Shown here: in pieces, positions 39,908 to 51,139 of the stretch
How positions within the stretch are numbered: the first letter of the stretch is position 1
Layout of the letters: every line of letters begins with the position of its first letter
Assembly (NCBI RefSeq): GCF_900094795.1
Contig: NZ_FMBC01000009.1
Coordinates: 53,860-114,897, forward strand
DNA from: Kosakonia oryziphila
GTDB taxonomy: Bacteria; Pseudomonadota; Gammaproteobacteria; Enterobacterales; Enterobacteriaceae
Length of the DNA: 61,038 nt
Reading direction: 5' to 3'
Program-made: the position numbers and the translations under genes
The notes under the pieces: generated by a model
Seen by the model: the letters and a program-made list of their open reading frames with translations, nothing else
Databases searched by the model: none
Told to the model about the DNA's origin: nothing

Positions 39908-40982
39908 GCTGGTTGTAGATAATCTGCATCTGACCTATGGTGACAATCCGGTACTGAAAGGCGTCTCCATGCAACTGAAACGAGGAGAAGTCGTTTCGCT
40001 GCTCGGCCCTTCCGGTAGCGGTAAAACCACGCTGTTGCGCGCCGTCGCCGGGCTGGAAAAACCGAGCCAGGGGCGCATCACCATTGGCAGCAATGTGGTG
40101 TACGACGGCAATCCGCGCAGTGAAGTACCCGCCGAAGAGCGCAATCTGGGGCTGGTGTTCCAGTCTTACGCCTTGTGGCCGCATAAAACGGTATTCGAGA
40201 ATGTGGCTTATCCGCTTAAACTGCGCAAAGTCGCGTCGGCGGAGATCGCCCAGCGGGTGCAAACGGTGCTGGATCAACTCGGGCTGGGAAAGCTTGGTAA
40301 ACGCCACCCACATCAACTCTCCGGCGGCCAGCAGCAGCGTGTGGCGATTGGCCGGGCGCTGGTCTATAACCCGCCGGTCATATTGCTGGATGAGCCGCTG
40401 TCAAACCTCGACGCCAAGCTGCGCGAGGAGGCGCGGGTATTTCTGCGCGAGCTGATCGTCAAACTTGGTTTATCGGCGCTGATGGTGACGCATGATCAAA
40501 ATGAAGCAATGGCGATTTCTGACCGCATCCTGCTGCTGAACAATGGTGTTATCGAACAGCAGGGCACACCGCAGGAGATGTACAGTACGCCCTCGACGCT
40601 GTTTACCGCTGAATTTATGGGCAGTAATAACCGCTTGCATGGCAATGTCACTGAGGTGGTGGATGGAAAGGCGCGTATTGAAGGCGCGAGTTGGGCGTTG
40701 TGGGGCAAGGCCGGGCATGGCGTCGCTGTGGGCCAACCGGCGACGGCAGTGATCCGCGTGGAAAGCTTGCGCTTAAGCGATCAACCGCAGGACAACTCAA
40801 TGGAACTGCCGATGCTTACCAGCATGTATCTTGGTGACCGCTGGGAATATCTGTTCCACACGCAGGGGGATGATTTTGTGCTGCGCGTTTACGGTACTCA
40901 GCCGCGCAGCGAGCAAATTTATCGCCTGGTGCTGCCCGCCGAACAGCTATGGATCTTCCCGAAAAGCGGTTCACCAGGGTAA
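39900..40982 (+). CDS. ABC importer ATPase (FbpC/PotA class)
   Basis: The 360-residue ATPase has Walker A GPSGSGKTT, Q-loop LVFQSYALWPH, signature LSGGQQQRVA, Walker B VILLDEPLSNLD, and a C-terminal TOBE-like domain from about residue 240 (NRLHGNVTEV). It completes the importer. Its last 12 bases overlap, in convergent orientation, the end of the NrsF-type gene, so transcription from the two sides meets here. Confidence 0.92.
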   Translation: MIELVVDNLHLTYGDNPVLKGVSMQLKRGEVVSLLGPSGSGKTTLLRAVAGLEKPSQGRITIGSNVVYDGNPRSEVPAEERNLGLVFQSYALWPHKTVFENVAYPLKLRKVASAEIAQRVQTVLDQLGLGKLGKRHPHQLSGGQQQRVAIGRALVYNPPVILLDEPLSNLDAKLREEARVFLRELIVKLGLSALMVTHDQNEAMAISDRILLLNNGVIEQQGTPQEMYSTPSTLFTAEFMGSNNRLHGNVTEVVDGKARIEGASWALWGKAGHGVAVGQPATAVIRVESLRLSDQPQDNSMELPMLTSMYLGDRWEYLFHTQGDDFVLRVYGTQPRSEQIYRLVLPAEQLWIFPKSGSPG

Positions 40983-41609
40983 TGCCACCCAGCGGTAACC
41001 CAGCGCAATGGTGCCGACGATAATGGTGAAGATCGCAGCGAAATGCGTTAACAGATCCGGCGCACTGATGTGCGCCGGATGGCAGAGCGCCAGCAGCGTC
41101 AGCGCCATACAGGCCACACCCACGCCCGCCGCCGCCAGGCTACGCGCCGGGAACGGCGATCGGGTGCGGTGCAGGTAACCAATGACAATCGCCATCATCG
41201 GGGCGCTGACCACCACCATAAACAGATAGCAATTCGGCTCTTCAATGCTATCGGCAGACGCCTGCGAGTGGTGCAGATGCAGGTTAATCAGCGTGCTGGC
41301 GAACCAGATGCTGAACAGCGGCGCAAACCACTTCCAGCCAAGCGGCTGCTGCCCGGCAATGCTCAGCAAAAAAGCATTACGAATCGCCAGTGTTCCGGCG
41401 ACAAAGGTCAACAGCAACTGCACGATAACCCACGACGCGCCGCTCTGCGACCAGTCGGTCAGGGTTCTGTTTAGCAACAAGCTGGCGGCAATACCGCACG
41501 GTAACGCCGTCGCCAGCCAGGCCATCACGCGCCAGCCCGGTTGCCAGGGGCGTTTTACCGGCGCGATAGAGCGGCTTAATTTCTCAATTAACAGGTCATG
41601 ATCGGCCAT
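40971..41609 (-). CDS. NrsF-type membrane anti-sigma factor (DUF1109)
   Basis: A 212-residue protein with six predicted membrane helices, of the DUF1109/NrsF family. Such proteins hold an ECF sigma factor at the membrane and release it on oxidative or metal stress, sensing through periplasmic cysteines; here Cys residues occur in EEPNCYLFM and ALCHPAHIS. The start overlaps the sigma gene by 14 bp, the usual arrangement of a sigma/anti-sigma pair. Confidence 0.88.
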   Translation of the reverse strand: MADHDLLIEKLSRSIAPVKRPWQPGWRVMAWLATALPCGIAASLLLNRTLTDWSQSGASWVIVQLLLTFVAGTLAIRNAFLLSIAGQQPLGWKWFAPLFSIWFASTLINLHLHHSQASADSIEEPNCYLFMVVVSAPMMAIVIGYLHRTRSPFPARSLAAAGVGVACMALTLLALCHPAHISAPDLLTHFAAIFTIIVGTIALGYRWVALPW

Positions 41610-42147
41610 GATGTGCTCCCAACCGACGAAGATTATTCAGGGCGCGATGCAGCAATGACTTCACGGCGGCAACCGTCAGGTTATTATGCGTCGCGGTTTC
41701 CGCAAGACTCAACTCCCGCAGATGAACATGCTCAATCACTTGCCGCTGGCGGTCAGGTAGCTGATTCAGCAACGCCGACAGCTCTTCCGGTGCTTGCGAC
41801 GGCTCGCTGCTGGCTATCAGTAATGATGCGTCCTCACTGTCCACCTCCCGTTGCCAATGGCGACCACGCTTGCGCAGCGCATCGACGGTGCGGGCATGGG
41901 CAATCGCCATCAGCCACGGCAGGAAAGGGGCACTGGGATCGTAGGTATGACGCACCCGGTGCACGGTGAGCAGCACATCCTGAATCACATCATCTACCAG
42001 TATCTCGTCGGTAATCTGCTTGCGGGCAAGCGTGCGGATCACCGGTACCAGCGCTTTCAGCAGCCGCGTATAAGCCTGCTGGTCGCCTGCCTGCGCAAGC
42101 GCCATCAGGCGTGGCCATTCGTCACGCGTTGCCTCACTTTTTTGCAT
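41596..42147 (-). CDS. ECF sigma factor
   Basis: A 183-residue RNA polymerase sigma factor of the ECF class. Region 2 includes DDVIQDVLLTVHRVRHTYD (about residues 52-70) with FLPWLMAIAHARTVDALR; region 4 at 125-175 includes LPDRQRQVIEHVHLRELSLAETA and the recognition helix VAAVKSLLHRAL. It lies between the DsbD-like gene (9 bp upstream) and its likely antagonist NrsF, and probably activates this very operon. Confidence 0.93.
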   Translation of the reverse strand: MQKSEATRDEWPRLMALAQAGDQQAYTRLLKALVPVIRTLARKQITDEILVDDVIQDVLLTVHRVRHTYDPSAPFLPWLMAIAHARTVDALRKRGRHWQREVDSEDASLLIASSEPSQAPEELSALLNQLPDRQRQVIEHVHLRELSLAETATHNNLTVAAVKSLLHRALNNLRRLGAHHGRS

Positions 42148-42156
42148 AATCTGCCA

Positions 42157-43377
42157 TTAGGTTTTTTTCCCACTCGCCTGATTCAGCGCATTTACCACGA
42201 TCGAGGGTGTCAGCACTTGCGGCAGGATCTTCGGCGCGCTGCCGTCTGCCGGGTAGACCACATAGAGCGGCAGGCTGCCCTGGCCCAGTTCGTTGAGCGC
42301 GTCATCTATATCCGCATTAAATTTCGTGGAGTCGGCCACCATATAGAGCGTCCCGGTCTGCACCAGCGCGGTTTTTACTGCCTGAGTGGAGAGCGACGTG
42401 CGCTCATTAACCTGGCAGGTGATGCACCACGAGGCGGTGAAATCGACAAAGATGGCTTTGCCATGTCCGCGATTCTCCGCCACCGTTTGCGGTGACCATT
42501 TCAGCTCGGCAATTTGCGCCGCAGGCAACGCGCTACCGCTTTTCACCACCGAGGGTAGCGGCACAATCGCGGCAATCAGCAGCACCGCCGTAGCGGCAAA
42601 CAACACTTTATGCTCACGTCCGGCAAAGCGACGCTGTTGCGCCATACCGTACAGCCAGGCGGCAAAGCTCACCACCACCGATGCGGCAAGGATCGCCGCC
42701 AGCGCGGTCATTCCTGCCTGCTGCGCCAGCACCCACACCAGCCAGCCGAAAGCGCCGAACATCGGAAACGCCAGCCCGCGCTTGAGCGTATCCATCCACG
42801 CGCCGGGGCGCGGTAGCCATTTGCCGAGCGACGGAAACAGCGAAATCAGGCTGAAGGGCGCAGCAAACCCGAGCGCCAGCGCGAAAAATACCGCCAGCGC
42901 AACGGCGGGCGGCTGCACTAATGCGTAACCAATCGCGCCCGCCATAAACGGTGCAGCGCAAGGGGTTGCGACAATGATCGCCAGCGCGCCGGTTAGTGCC
43001 GCGCGGATAAATGCGCCGCGTTTAACCTCGATCTCTCCGGCGCGTTGCAGGCTGAGACCAACCTCAAACACGCCGAGCAAATTCAGTGCAGCGCCGAGGA
43101 TCACCAGCGCCAGAAAGGCGATCACCAGCGGCGACTGGAGTTGAAAACCCCAGCCGACCGCCGTTCCGCCCGCACGTAATGCAAGCAGAGCCCCGGCCAG
43201 TATCATCATCGTTACCACGGTGCCGAGCAGAAAGCCGAACCCTTCCTGACGGATTTGCGTCGGGCCTTCAGCGTGACGGATTAAGCCCAGCGCTTTCAGC
43301 GAGATTACCGGAAACACGCAGGGCATAAAGTTGAGAATAATGCCGCCTGCGAAGGCGGCGAGCATAGCGGTCAACAT
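42157..43377 (-). CDS. DsbD-like thiol:disulfide interchange protein (lacks DsbD-alpha)
   Basis: A 406-residue inner-membrane protein that passes electrons from cytosolic thioredoxin to the periplasm. The DsbD beta domain has the membrane cysteines in NFMPCVFP and VATPCAAP. The C-terminal thioredoxin-like gamma domain has ASWCITCQ (CxxC). The N-terminal periplasmic alpha domain of DsbD is absent, so the partner is probably the peroxiredoxin encoded 34 bp upstream. ATG at 43377 is preferred over TTG at 43392, which has no ribosome site. Confidence 0.9.
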   Translation of the reverse strand: MLTAMLAAFAGGIILNFMPCVFPVISLKALGLIRHAEGPTQIRQEGFGFLLGTVVTMMILAGALLALRAGGTAVGWGFQLQSPLVIAFLALVILGAALNLLGVFEVGLSLQRAGEIEVKRGAFIRAALTGALAIIVATPCAAPFMAGAIGYALVQPPAVALAVFFALALGFAAPFSLISLFPSLGKWLPRPGAWMDTLKRGLAFPMFGAFGWLVWVLAQQAGMTALAAILAASVVVSFAAWLYGMAQQRRFAGREHKVLFAATAVLLIAAIVPLPSVVKSGSALPAAQIAELKWSPQTVAENRGHGKAIFVDFTASWCITCQVNERTSLSTQAVKTALVQTGTLYMVADSTKFNADIDDALNELGQGSLPLYVVYPADGSAPKILPQVLTPSIVVNALNQASGKKT

Positions 43378-43411
43378 AGCGATTCTCTGCAAGTCGGAGG
43401 GTTACAGCGCA

Positions 43412-43963
43412 TCAGGAATGCGCGTTGGCATACTGTTTCACCGCTTCCATTGTTTTCTGAATATGTGTTTCCGGATTTCTGTCAGTGTAGCTCAGCAGGA
43501 TCTTGCCATCCGGGGCGATGACAAACGAGGTGCGATCGGAAAGGGTTTTGCCGTTCATCTGCATTAGCGTGTCGTACTGGGCAGCCACTTTCGCACCCGG
43601 ATCGGCGGTGACGGTAAATTTATCGCGGCACTCCAGCTTTGAGAACTCATCCACTTGATCGGTATTCCCGGCGGTGACGCCAATCACCGTGGCACCGAGT
43701 TTTTTGAAATCGTCAGTGGCTTCGGCAAAGGCATGCGCTTCAATGGTGCAGCCTTTACTGAACGCTGCCGGGAAGAAGTAGAGCACCACCGGCCCTTTTT
43801 TCAGCGCCTGCTGCAAGGAGAAGGTTAGCGGTTTCCCGGCCAGCGCACCTTGCAGTTGAAAATCCGGGGCTTGTGCTCCTGTGGGCAGGGCGGCGTGGGC
43901 ATTGGCGATGTTAAGCAGTGCAGCGGCAGTAAGGCTAAGCACGAGTTTTTTTATCGGGGTCAT
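43412..43963 (-). CDS. Periplasmic peroxiredoxin (BCP/PrxQ-like)
   Basis: A 183-residue thiol peroxidase precursor with a signal peptide cleaved after NAHAA. The AhpC-TSA domain has the peroxidatic Cys72 in FSKGCTIEAHAF, where the usual Thr three residues before Cys is replaced by Phe-Ser-Lys-Gly text; a possible resolving Cys112 lies in KLECRDK. It is the first gene of an operon with the DsbD-like protein, ECF sigma and NrsF, a set that fits defence against periplasmic peroxide. Confidence 0.87.
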   Translation of the reverse strand: MTPIKKLVLSLTAAALLNIANAHAALPTGAQAPDFQLQGALAGKPLTFSLQQALKKGPVVLYFFPAAFSKGCTIEAHAFAEATDDFKKLGATVIGVTAGNTDQVDEFSKLECRDKFTVTADPGAKVAAQYDTLMQMNGKTLSDRTSFVIAPDGKILLSYTDRNPETHIQKTMEAVKQYANAHS

Positions 43964-45692
<1,729 letters not shown>

Positions 45693-45868
45693 GGTCGTGC
45701 GCCACCCAGTTTGCTTATCCTGGATGCGAGGATGAGTGAAGCCTGGTGAATGCCTTCCCGACAATGAACTTACTTCAGCACCATGGTGGTCAGGGGAGAT
45801 TACCATGGTGTTGGGCTGGAAGTGGCTGGTTTTGCACAGGAAAGTAATGGCGATGCCATTTCTCTGTT

Positions 45869-46071
45869 TATACCCGTCATACTTCAAGTCGCAGGTGTGT
45901 TGGCTTTTTTATTCGGCTCATCCCTGAGCCTTACTCCTTCGGGGCCGCTGCTTACAGTGTTCAAATCTGCTCCCGGCAGATTTGTTGCTCACCCGAATCA
46001 CTTACCTGAGTAAGCTCATCGGGATTCACTCTCTTGCCGCCTTCCTGCAACTCGGATTATTTTGGATATAT
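45869..46071. repeat. Large imperfect palindromic intergenic repeat
   Basis: The stretch opens TATACCCGTCATACTTCAAG and TCGCAGG (45869-45894) and closes with CCTGCAACTCGGATTATTTTGGATATA-type text (46045-46071), which is its inverted counterpart. An inner pair, ACTTACCTGAGTAAGC and surrounding bases, lies near 46000-46017. I recognise this as a dispersed palindromic element of enteric genomes. This copy is longer than the usual form and appears to have extra bases near 45930-45990. Confidence 0.7.
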
Positions 46072-46424
46072 AGCGTTAATCCATACTGGTGGGGACGAAT
46101 CCTTTTAATCATCTTACTATTCAGTAAATTAGACGAAAAAAATGGAATATTTTTCAATTGCGCTGCTGTGCTAACTCCTGTCTGTAAGAAATTATTCTCA
46201 TTCTTATTTTAATAGTAATAAGATGAATTTATGAATCTTTTATATAACGCTTTATTATTAAGCAAAGCGCAGCTATGCTTGAGGTGTTAATCTTTAAAGT
46301 TCAATGAAAAAATGTATTTGCCTGTTGACCCAAACGATTCTCTCCCAGGGTTTATATTTTTAACGATAAAGGTTCTCAGTTATGAAGGCATTTAAGACGT
46401 GATTTTGGCTGATGGTAAACCATA

Positions 46425-47939
46425 ATGAAGAAAGAGTTTTTTATTGGGTTGACAATTCTTGCTGTTGTCTTCTTCGTGATGTCGATAATTTTATCCATCA
46501 ATATCTGGATTACCCGTGTACAGACCATCAACGATCTTAATACCAATGTTTCGAATTTGAGCCATACTCTCAATCTTTATTCTGAGGGCATTATCCGTCA
46601 AGGTGAAATGTTCATAGACGATCTTTCGGACATAACGGAAATTTATGGTGAAGAAAAAAATAATATTACCAATATAAGAAAAATTCTTACCAGTCAGAAT
46701 GAATTGCTGGAACAGATCAATAATGTTGTTATTTATGATGTTAATGGAAATAAGCTCATAGCATTACATGAAAGGATTTATGGCCGGGTCAATAGTGCAG
46801 ACCGTTTTTTCTTCGTTTATCATCAGAACAATACGTCCAAAAAAATTTTTATTGGCCCTCCGGTAGTCAGCCGGACGAACGGGAAATGGGTGATAACCAT
46901 CAGTCGCAGACTGGAAGATCACCAGGGCAGGTTTGCCGGTGTCGCCGTTCTCACCCTCAGCATTGAAAATTTCCTTGAAGCGTTTGGCAAGATCGATATT
47001 GGGCATGCTGGTGCTATTGCATTAACAAGCGAGTCCGGAATATTGCTGATACGTTATCCTTTTGATGAGAAAAACATTGGTCGGGTTATTTCCGATTCAC
47101 CGCTTTTTACAACATATCTGAAGAATAGTGATTCCGGCACCGCAAGAAGTGTCTCTCGCTTTGACAATATCCAACGGATGTATGCATTTCAAAAAAATAA
47201 ACGATATGGATTCGTTACCACTGTCGCCGTGAGTCTCGATGAAGGAATGTTGCCCTGGAAAAAACAATCAGAAATTCTGATTGTGATTGTTGTTTTCTTG
47301 ATGGGGGGCGCTATAACTTCAGGTTATTTTCTTTTACGGGATATCTACCAGCGGGCGCGCAGCCATCATGAGTTATCAAAAACCACTGAATCACTCATGA
47401 CAGCAAACAAGAAGTTAAGTGCTATGGCGGCCGAAGATAGTTTAACCGGGCTGGCTAATCGTCGAAAATTCGATGAGGCCTTGCCCCACGAAGTATTACA
47501 GTGCGCTGTAAATAATCATTCAATATCTTTGATGCTTATTGACATAGATTATTTTAAAAAATATAACGATAATTACGGGCATTTAGCTGGTGATGACTGT
47601 TTACGACAAGTAGCAACATCCATTAAAAAAACAGTAAAAGGTAGTTCTGCGCTGGTTGCCCGATATGGTGGTGAAGAGTTTGTTGTTATTCTTCCTGCAA
47701 CAGATTTGATCGCGGCAGAAAAGGAAGCCCAAAAACTAATTCAAAATATTTGTCAGGAAAATATCTGTCATGAATATAGCCCGTTCGGAATAGTGACCGT
47801 AAGCATTGGTATTGCTTCTGGCCACGGTCTGGCAGTGAAAGGCAAGGAGAGAAAACTTATAGAATTCGCTGATGACGCGCTTTATCGTGCAAAATATGCC
47901 GGGCGTAATGGCTTTTTCTCCTCTACGCATCTGTTTTAG
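46425..47939 (+). CDS. Membrane diguanylate cyclase (Cache sensor - GGDEF)
   Basis: A 504-residue inner-membrane enzyme that makes cyclic di-GMP. TM1 is at residues 7-28, a periplasmic dCache-like sensor at 30-280, TM2 at 283-305, a short linker helix, and a GGDEF domain at 335-500. The active site is RYGGEEF (415-419), with DSLTGLANRR at its start and DIDYFKKYND for metal binding. The RxxD inhibitory site expected five residues before the GGEEF is absent. Base composition is clearly AT-richer than the flanks, which suggests transfer. Confidence 0.93.
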   Translation: MKKEFFIGLTILAVVFFVMSIILSINIWITRVQTINDLNTNVSNLSHTLNLYSEGIIRQGEMFIDDLSDITEIYGEEKNNITNIRKILTSQNELLEQINNVVIYDVNGNKLIALHERIYGRVNSADRFFFVYHQNNTSKKIFIGPPVVSRTNGKWVITISRRLEDHQGRFAGVAVLTLSIENFLEAFGKIDIGHAGAIALTSESGILLIRYPFDEKNIGRVISDSPLFTTYLKNSDSGTARSVSRFDNIQRMYAFQKNKRYGFVTTVAVSLDEGMLPWKKQSEILIVIVVFLMGGAITSGYFLLRDIYQRARSHHELSKTTESLMTANKKLSAMAAEDSLTGLANRRKFDEALPHEVLQCAVNNHSISLMLIDIDYFKKYNDNYGHLAGDDCLRQVATSIKKTVKGSSALVARYGGEEFVVILPATDLIAAEKEAQKLIQNICQENICHEYSPFGIVTVSIGIASGHGLAVKGKERKLIEFADDALYRAKYAGRNGFFSSTHLF

Positions 47940-47965
47940 TGAATGTTCGAGTGGTCTTGATGAAG

Positions 47966-47996
47966 GCACGGCAGAGTATTGCTGGCTCTGCCGTGC
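47966..47996. terminator. Bidirectional hairpin between the cyclase and malic enzyme genes
   Basis: GCACGGCAGAG (47966-47976) and CTCTGCCGTGC (47986-47996) form a perfect 11-bp stem followed by TGATTTTTAG on the plus strand. It lies 6 bp from the malic enzyme stop. Confidence 0.85.
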
Positions 47997-48002
47997 TGAT
48001 TT

Positions 48003-49688
48003 TTAGAAGGATGCGCGTTTGTACGCTTTATAGCGTGCATCCCAGTAGACATTTTCGAGACGTGTTTTTAATTCCTCTTCACTCATCACCGGGCCGACGC
48101 CCTCCTGCTGACCTGCATAGGCTACCTGCAGGGCGATGGCTTTCGATACGGTTTCAATGATATCGACAGGTGGCAACAGCCCTCCTTTCTCTGTATTCGC
48201 CAGTGGGGAGAATGCAGCAAGGGTTTTGCTGGCCACGCTCAGCATGGAGTCCGTGACGCGAGTTAACTTGCCCGCCAGGATGCCCAGACCCAGCCCCGGG
48301 AAAATATACGCATTGTTGCATTGGGCTATTTCGTACGATTTACCCTGATAAAAAACCGGCTCAAAAGGGCTTCCCGTTGCAATGAGCGCGGCTCCCTGCG
48401 TCCATTCAATCACGTCACGGGGCTGAGCTTCAGCGCGTGAAGTCGGGTTCGACAACGGCATGACAATGGGGCGGGAACAGTGACGATGCATCTCTTTCAC
48501 GATTTCTTCGCTGAAAAGACCAGGCTGCCCGGAAACGCCAATCAGTACGTTGGGATGGACATTGCGCACCACGTCCAGCAGAGAAATATTCTCTGCATCG
48601 GTATCCCAGTCGGCGATAAGATGACGTGGCGTAACCAGCTTTTGTTGGAAGTCCAGCAAATTAGGCATGTCATCGGTCAACAGGCCAAAGCGATCAATCA
48701 TAAAAATGTTGTTGCGTGCTTCATCCGGGGTTAGACCGTCGTCGACCATCAAGGCAATGATTTTCTCCGCGATGCCACATCCTGCGGAGCCACTGCCAAG
48801 GAAAACCACGCGCAGATCGCGTAAGCGCATTCCCGCAGTCTGCGAGGCGGCAATCAGCGTGCCGGTCGTGACCGCTGCCGTTCCCTGAATATCATCATTA
48901 AAACAGCACAACTGGTGGCGGTAACGGTTCAGAAGTTTGGTTGCATTTTTCTGGGCAAAGTCTTCAAATTGCAGGAGAACATTTGGCCAACGCGTTTTGA
49001 TGGCCTCCACGAACATATCCATAAATTCGATATAGTCGTCGTCACTGATTCGCGGATGGCGCCACCCCATATACAGCGGGTTTTCAAGGTGCTTGCTGTT
49101 ATTGGTGCCCACATCCAGCATGATAGGCAGCGTCGATGCCGGGTCAATTCCGCCGCAAGCGGTATATAACGAAAGTTTCCCAATTGGGATCCCCATCCCA
49201 CCGATGCCCTGGTCGCCGAGACCGAGAATGCGTTCTCCATCAGTAACTACAATTACGCGAATATCATTCCGTGAAAAACTTTGCAGCATTTCATCGATGC
49301 GGTGCCGGTCCGGCCAGGAGATAAATAACCCTCTGGCGCGGCGATAAATCTCGGAAAAATGCTCACAGGCTTCACCAACTGTTGGCGTGTAGATAATTGG
49401 CAAGGTTTCCTGCATATGGCAGCGCAGAAGATTATAAAAAAGTGTCTCGTTGGTGTCCTGAATATTGCGTAAGTAAACATGGCGAGAGATGTCTTTTTTA
49501 AAATGACAAAATTGTTGCCATGCGCGTTCTGTTTGCTCTTCAATGGTTTCAACGTTATGCGGTAATAATCCATGCAGATTAAAGGCCAGACGTTCGTCGT
49601 CAGTGAATGCCAGCCCTTTATTAAGTAACGGATTTTCCAGTAACACGGCACCATTATAAGGCGTATAAAGCGTTTCTTTGCGTAACAT
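48003..49688 (-). CDS. NAD-dependent malic enzyme (MaeA/SfcA class)
   Basis: Oxidatively decarboxylates malate to pyruvate. The 561-residue protein has the tyrosine motif [10 protein letters not shown] (residue ~100), the long invariant run [16 protein letters not shown] with the catalytic lysine, metal ligands in [12 protein letters not shown] and [11 protein letters not shown], and the NAD fold [10 protein letters not shown]. It resembles E. coli MaeA closely but, lying next to two organic-acid carriers, is probably a dedicated malate-catabolism paralogue. The permease gene is 67 bp upstream on the same strand. Confidence 0.95.
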   Translation of the reverse strand: MLRKETLYTPYNGAVLLENPLLNKGLAFTDDERLAFNLHGLLPHNVETIEEQTERAWQQFCHFKKDISRHVYLRNIQDTNETLFYNLLRCHMQETLPIIYTPTVGEACEHFSEIYRRARGLFISWPDRHRIDEMLQSFSRNDIRVIVVTDGERILGLGDQGIGGMGIPIGKLSLYTACGGIDPASTLPIMLDVGTNNSKHLENPLYMGWRHPRISDDDYIEFMDMFVEAIKTRWPNVLLQFEDFAQKNATKLLNRYRHQLCCFNDDIQGTAAVTTGTLIAASQTAGMRLRDLRVVFLGSGSAGCGIAEKIIALMVDDGLTPDEARNNIFMIDRFGLLTDDMPNLLDFQQKLVTPRHLIADWDTDAENISLLDVVRNVHPNVLIGVSGQPGLFSEEIVKEMHRHCSRPIVMPLSNPTSRAEAQPRDVIEWTQGAALIATGSPFEPVFYQGKSYEIAQCNNAYIFPGLGLGILAGKLTRVTDSMLSVASKTLAAFSPLANTEKGGLLPPVDIIETVSKAIALQVAYAGQQEGVGPVMSEEELKTRLENVYWDARYKAYKRASF

Positions 49689-49755
49689 TATTGCTGCTCC
49701 TGACTAAATAATAACGGCACGGCTGCCGATGTATCGGGGATAACAGAAAAGAGGC

Positions 49756-50697
49756 TCAAGAAATCAAATAGATCATTACGCCCTCAGTTAATACGCCGAT
49801 TGCAGTGCCAATAAGAATGGAAGAGGATGCGGATTCGATATAAGTGTCGCTGCGCAGAGCGAACATGCCCGCAGCGATAGCAGAAGGTGTTGCACCAATA
49901 ATCACGACCTGCTGCATTAAGGTGTGGCTCAGGCCAAATGTCAGCCCGGCGACTGCCATCATGGCGGGTTGGATCAGATTTTTGATGCTGATATTGGTAA
50001 ACGTCTGGAGATTCAGCGACGGGCGTTCACCGTAAAACAACAGACCAAGGGCAAACAGCGACAGACCACCGGCAATTTTGCCAACCATCTCAATCGGCGC
50101 ACTCAGCAGATGCGGTAACTGCACACCGGCCAGGCTCAGCACTACACCGGATACTGGGATCCAGACAATCGGGTTACGTACCGCCTGCAATAAATTCTGC
50201 ATAATCAGTTTGCCCGGATGTAGCGTTTCGGTGTCGGTACCTTTATCGCCCATGCGGATTAAGATAATGGTCAATGGAATCATTAATACGCTGGTGACTA
50301 AGTTGCCAATCAGCACACCTAAAAAGCCTTCCGGCCCAATCAGCACGGCCAGTACCGGCGCGCCAAAATAGGCCATATCAGGAAAAGCGCAAACCAAAGA
50401 CTGTATTGCACTGGTCTTGATATCATGACGAAAAACGTAACGCGACAGGATCAGCGTCAGTAAGTAAGAACCCATAAGGCCAATCACCAGCACAGCCATA
50501 AACGAGAAGTTTTTGATTTTGTCCGGGTTGGTGTTCAGTGCCCCGATAAAAAGATGAAATGGTAATGCAAAGCGAATCACCACCGTCGCTAATACAGTGG
50601 CATCCTTACGGTGCGTATATCCTAATTTTCCACTTAGCCACCCTAGTAACATAATAAATACTAAAGGAAATAAAGATTGTAAGAGTAGTGAAGGCAT
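49756..50697 (-). CDS. AEC-family permease (probable malate carrier)
   Basis: A 313-residue, ten-helix transporter of the auxin efflux carrier family, with the family's first-helix text FPLVFIMLLGWLSG and a central polar loop. Bacterial members such as MleP/MdcF carry malate or malonate; its pairing with a malic enzyme gene supports malate. It begins the minus-strand unit and is divergent from the CCS carrier gene across 442 bp. Confidence 0.87.
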   Translation of the reverse strand: MPSLLLQSLFPLVFIMLLGWLSGKLGYTHRKDATVLATVVIRFALPFHLFIGALNTNPDKIKNFSFMAVLVIGLMGSYLLTLILSRYVFRHDIKTSAIQSLVCAFPDMAYFGAPVLAVLIGPEGFLGVLIGNLVTSVLMIPLTIILIRMGDKGTDTETLHPGKLIMQNLLQAVRNPIVWIPVSGVVLSLAGVQLPHLLSAPIEMVGKIAGGLSLFALGLLFYGERPSLNLQTFTNISIKNLIQPAMMAVAGLTFGLSHTLMQQVVIIGATPSAIAAGMFALRSDTYIESASSSILIGTAIGVLTEGVMIYLIS

Positions 50698-51139
50698 AAA
50701 ATGTCCTGTTTTGTTTTAATTAAAATAGTTTTCAGGAAGAACTCTATCTATCGTATTTACTTTCAGAGGTGATTAGAATCACAATTCTTACGGTTTAATT
50801 AGTTTCAAAAGTAATACTTTAATTAAATGGAAAGGTTGGGGAGCTAAGTTTATATTTTTCCTGGAAGTATTTAATGCATGTGTTCGTGCGCTTACTTTAT
50901 TTACGAATGGCCTGTTTAAGTTATTTAAATATGAATTACTACGGCACTCACAAATTCAATAAGCAGTAACCAGCGGTCACTTTACATACCGAAGATTATG
51001 TTATTTATTCAATCATAACTTTCTGGTAGTAACATTTATTTTATTGGCTTTATTTTTTCAAACATTTAATCCTATTACGAATAACCCAGCGGTTATTCCT
51101 GACCCACTGTTAATTATTAATAGCGAATCAGGTGAAATA
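50698..51139. other. Divergent regulatory spacer of the malate locus
   Basis: This AT-rich 442-bp spacer separates the permease/malic enzyme unit from the CCS carrier gene and must hold both promoters. An in-frame extension of the carrier to 51044 exists but lacks a ribosome site. No operator could be named by eye. Confidence 0.6.
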
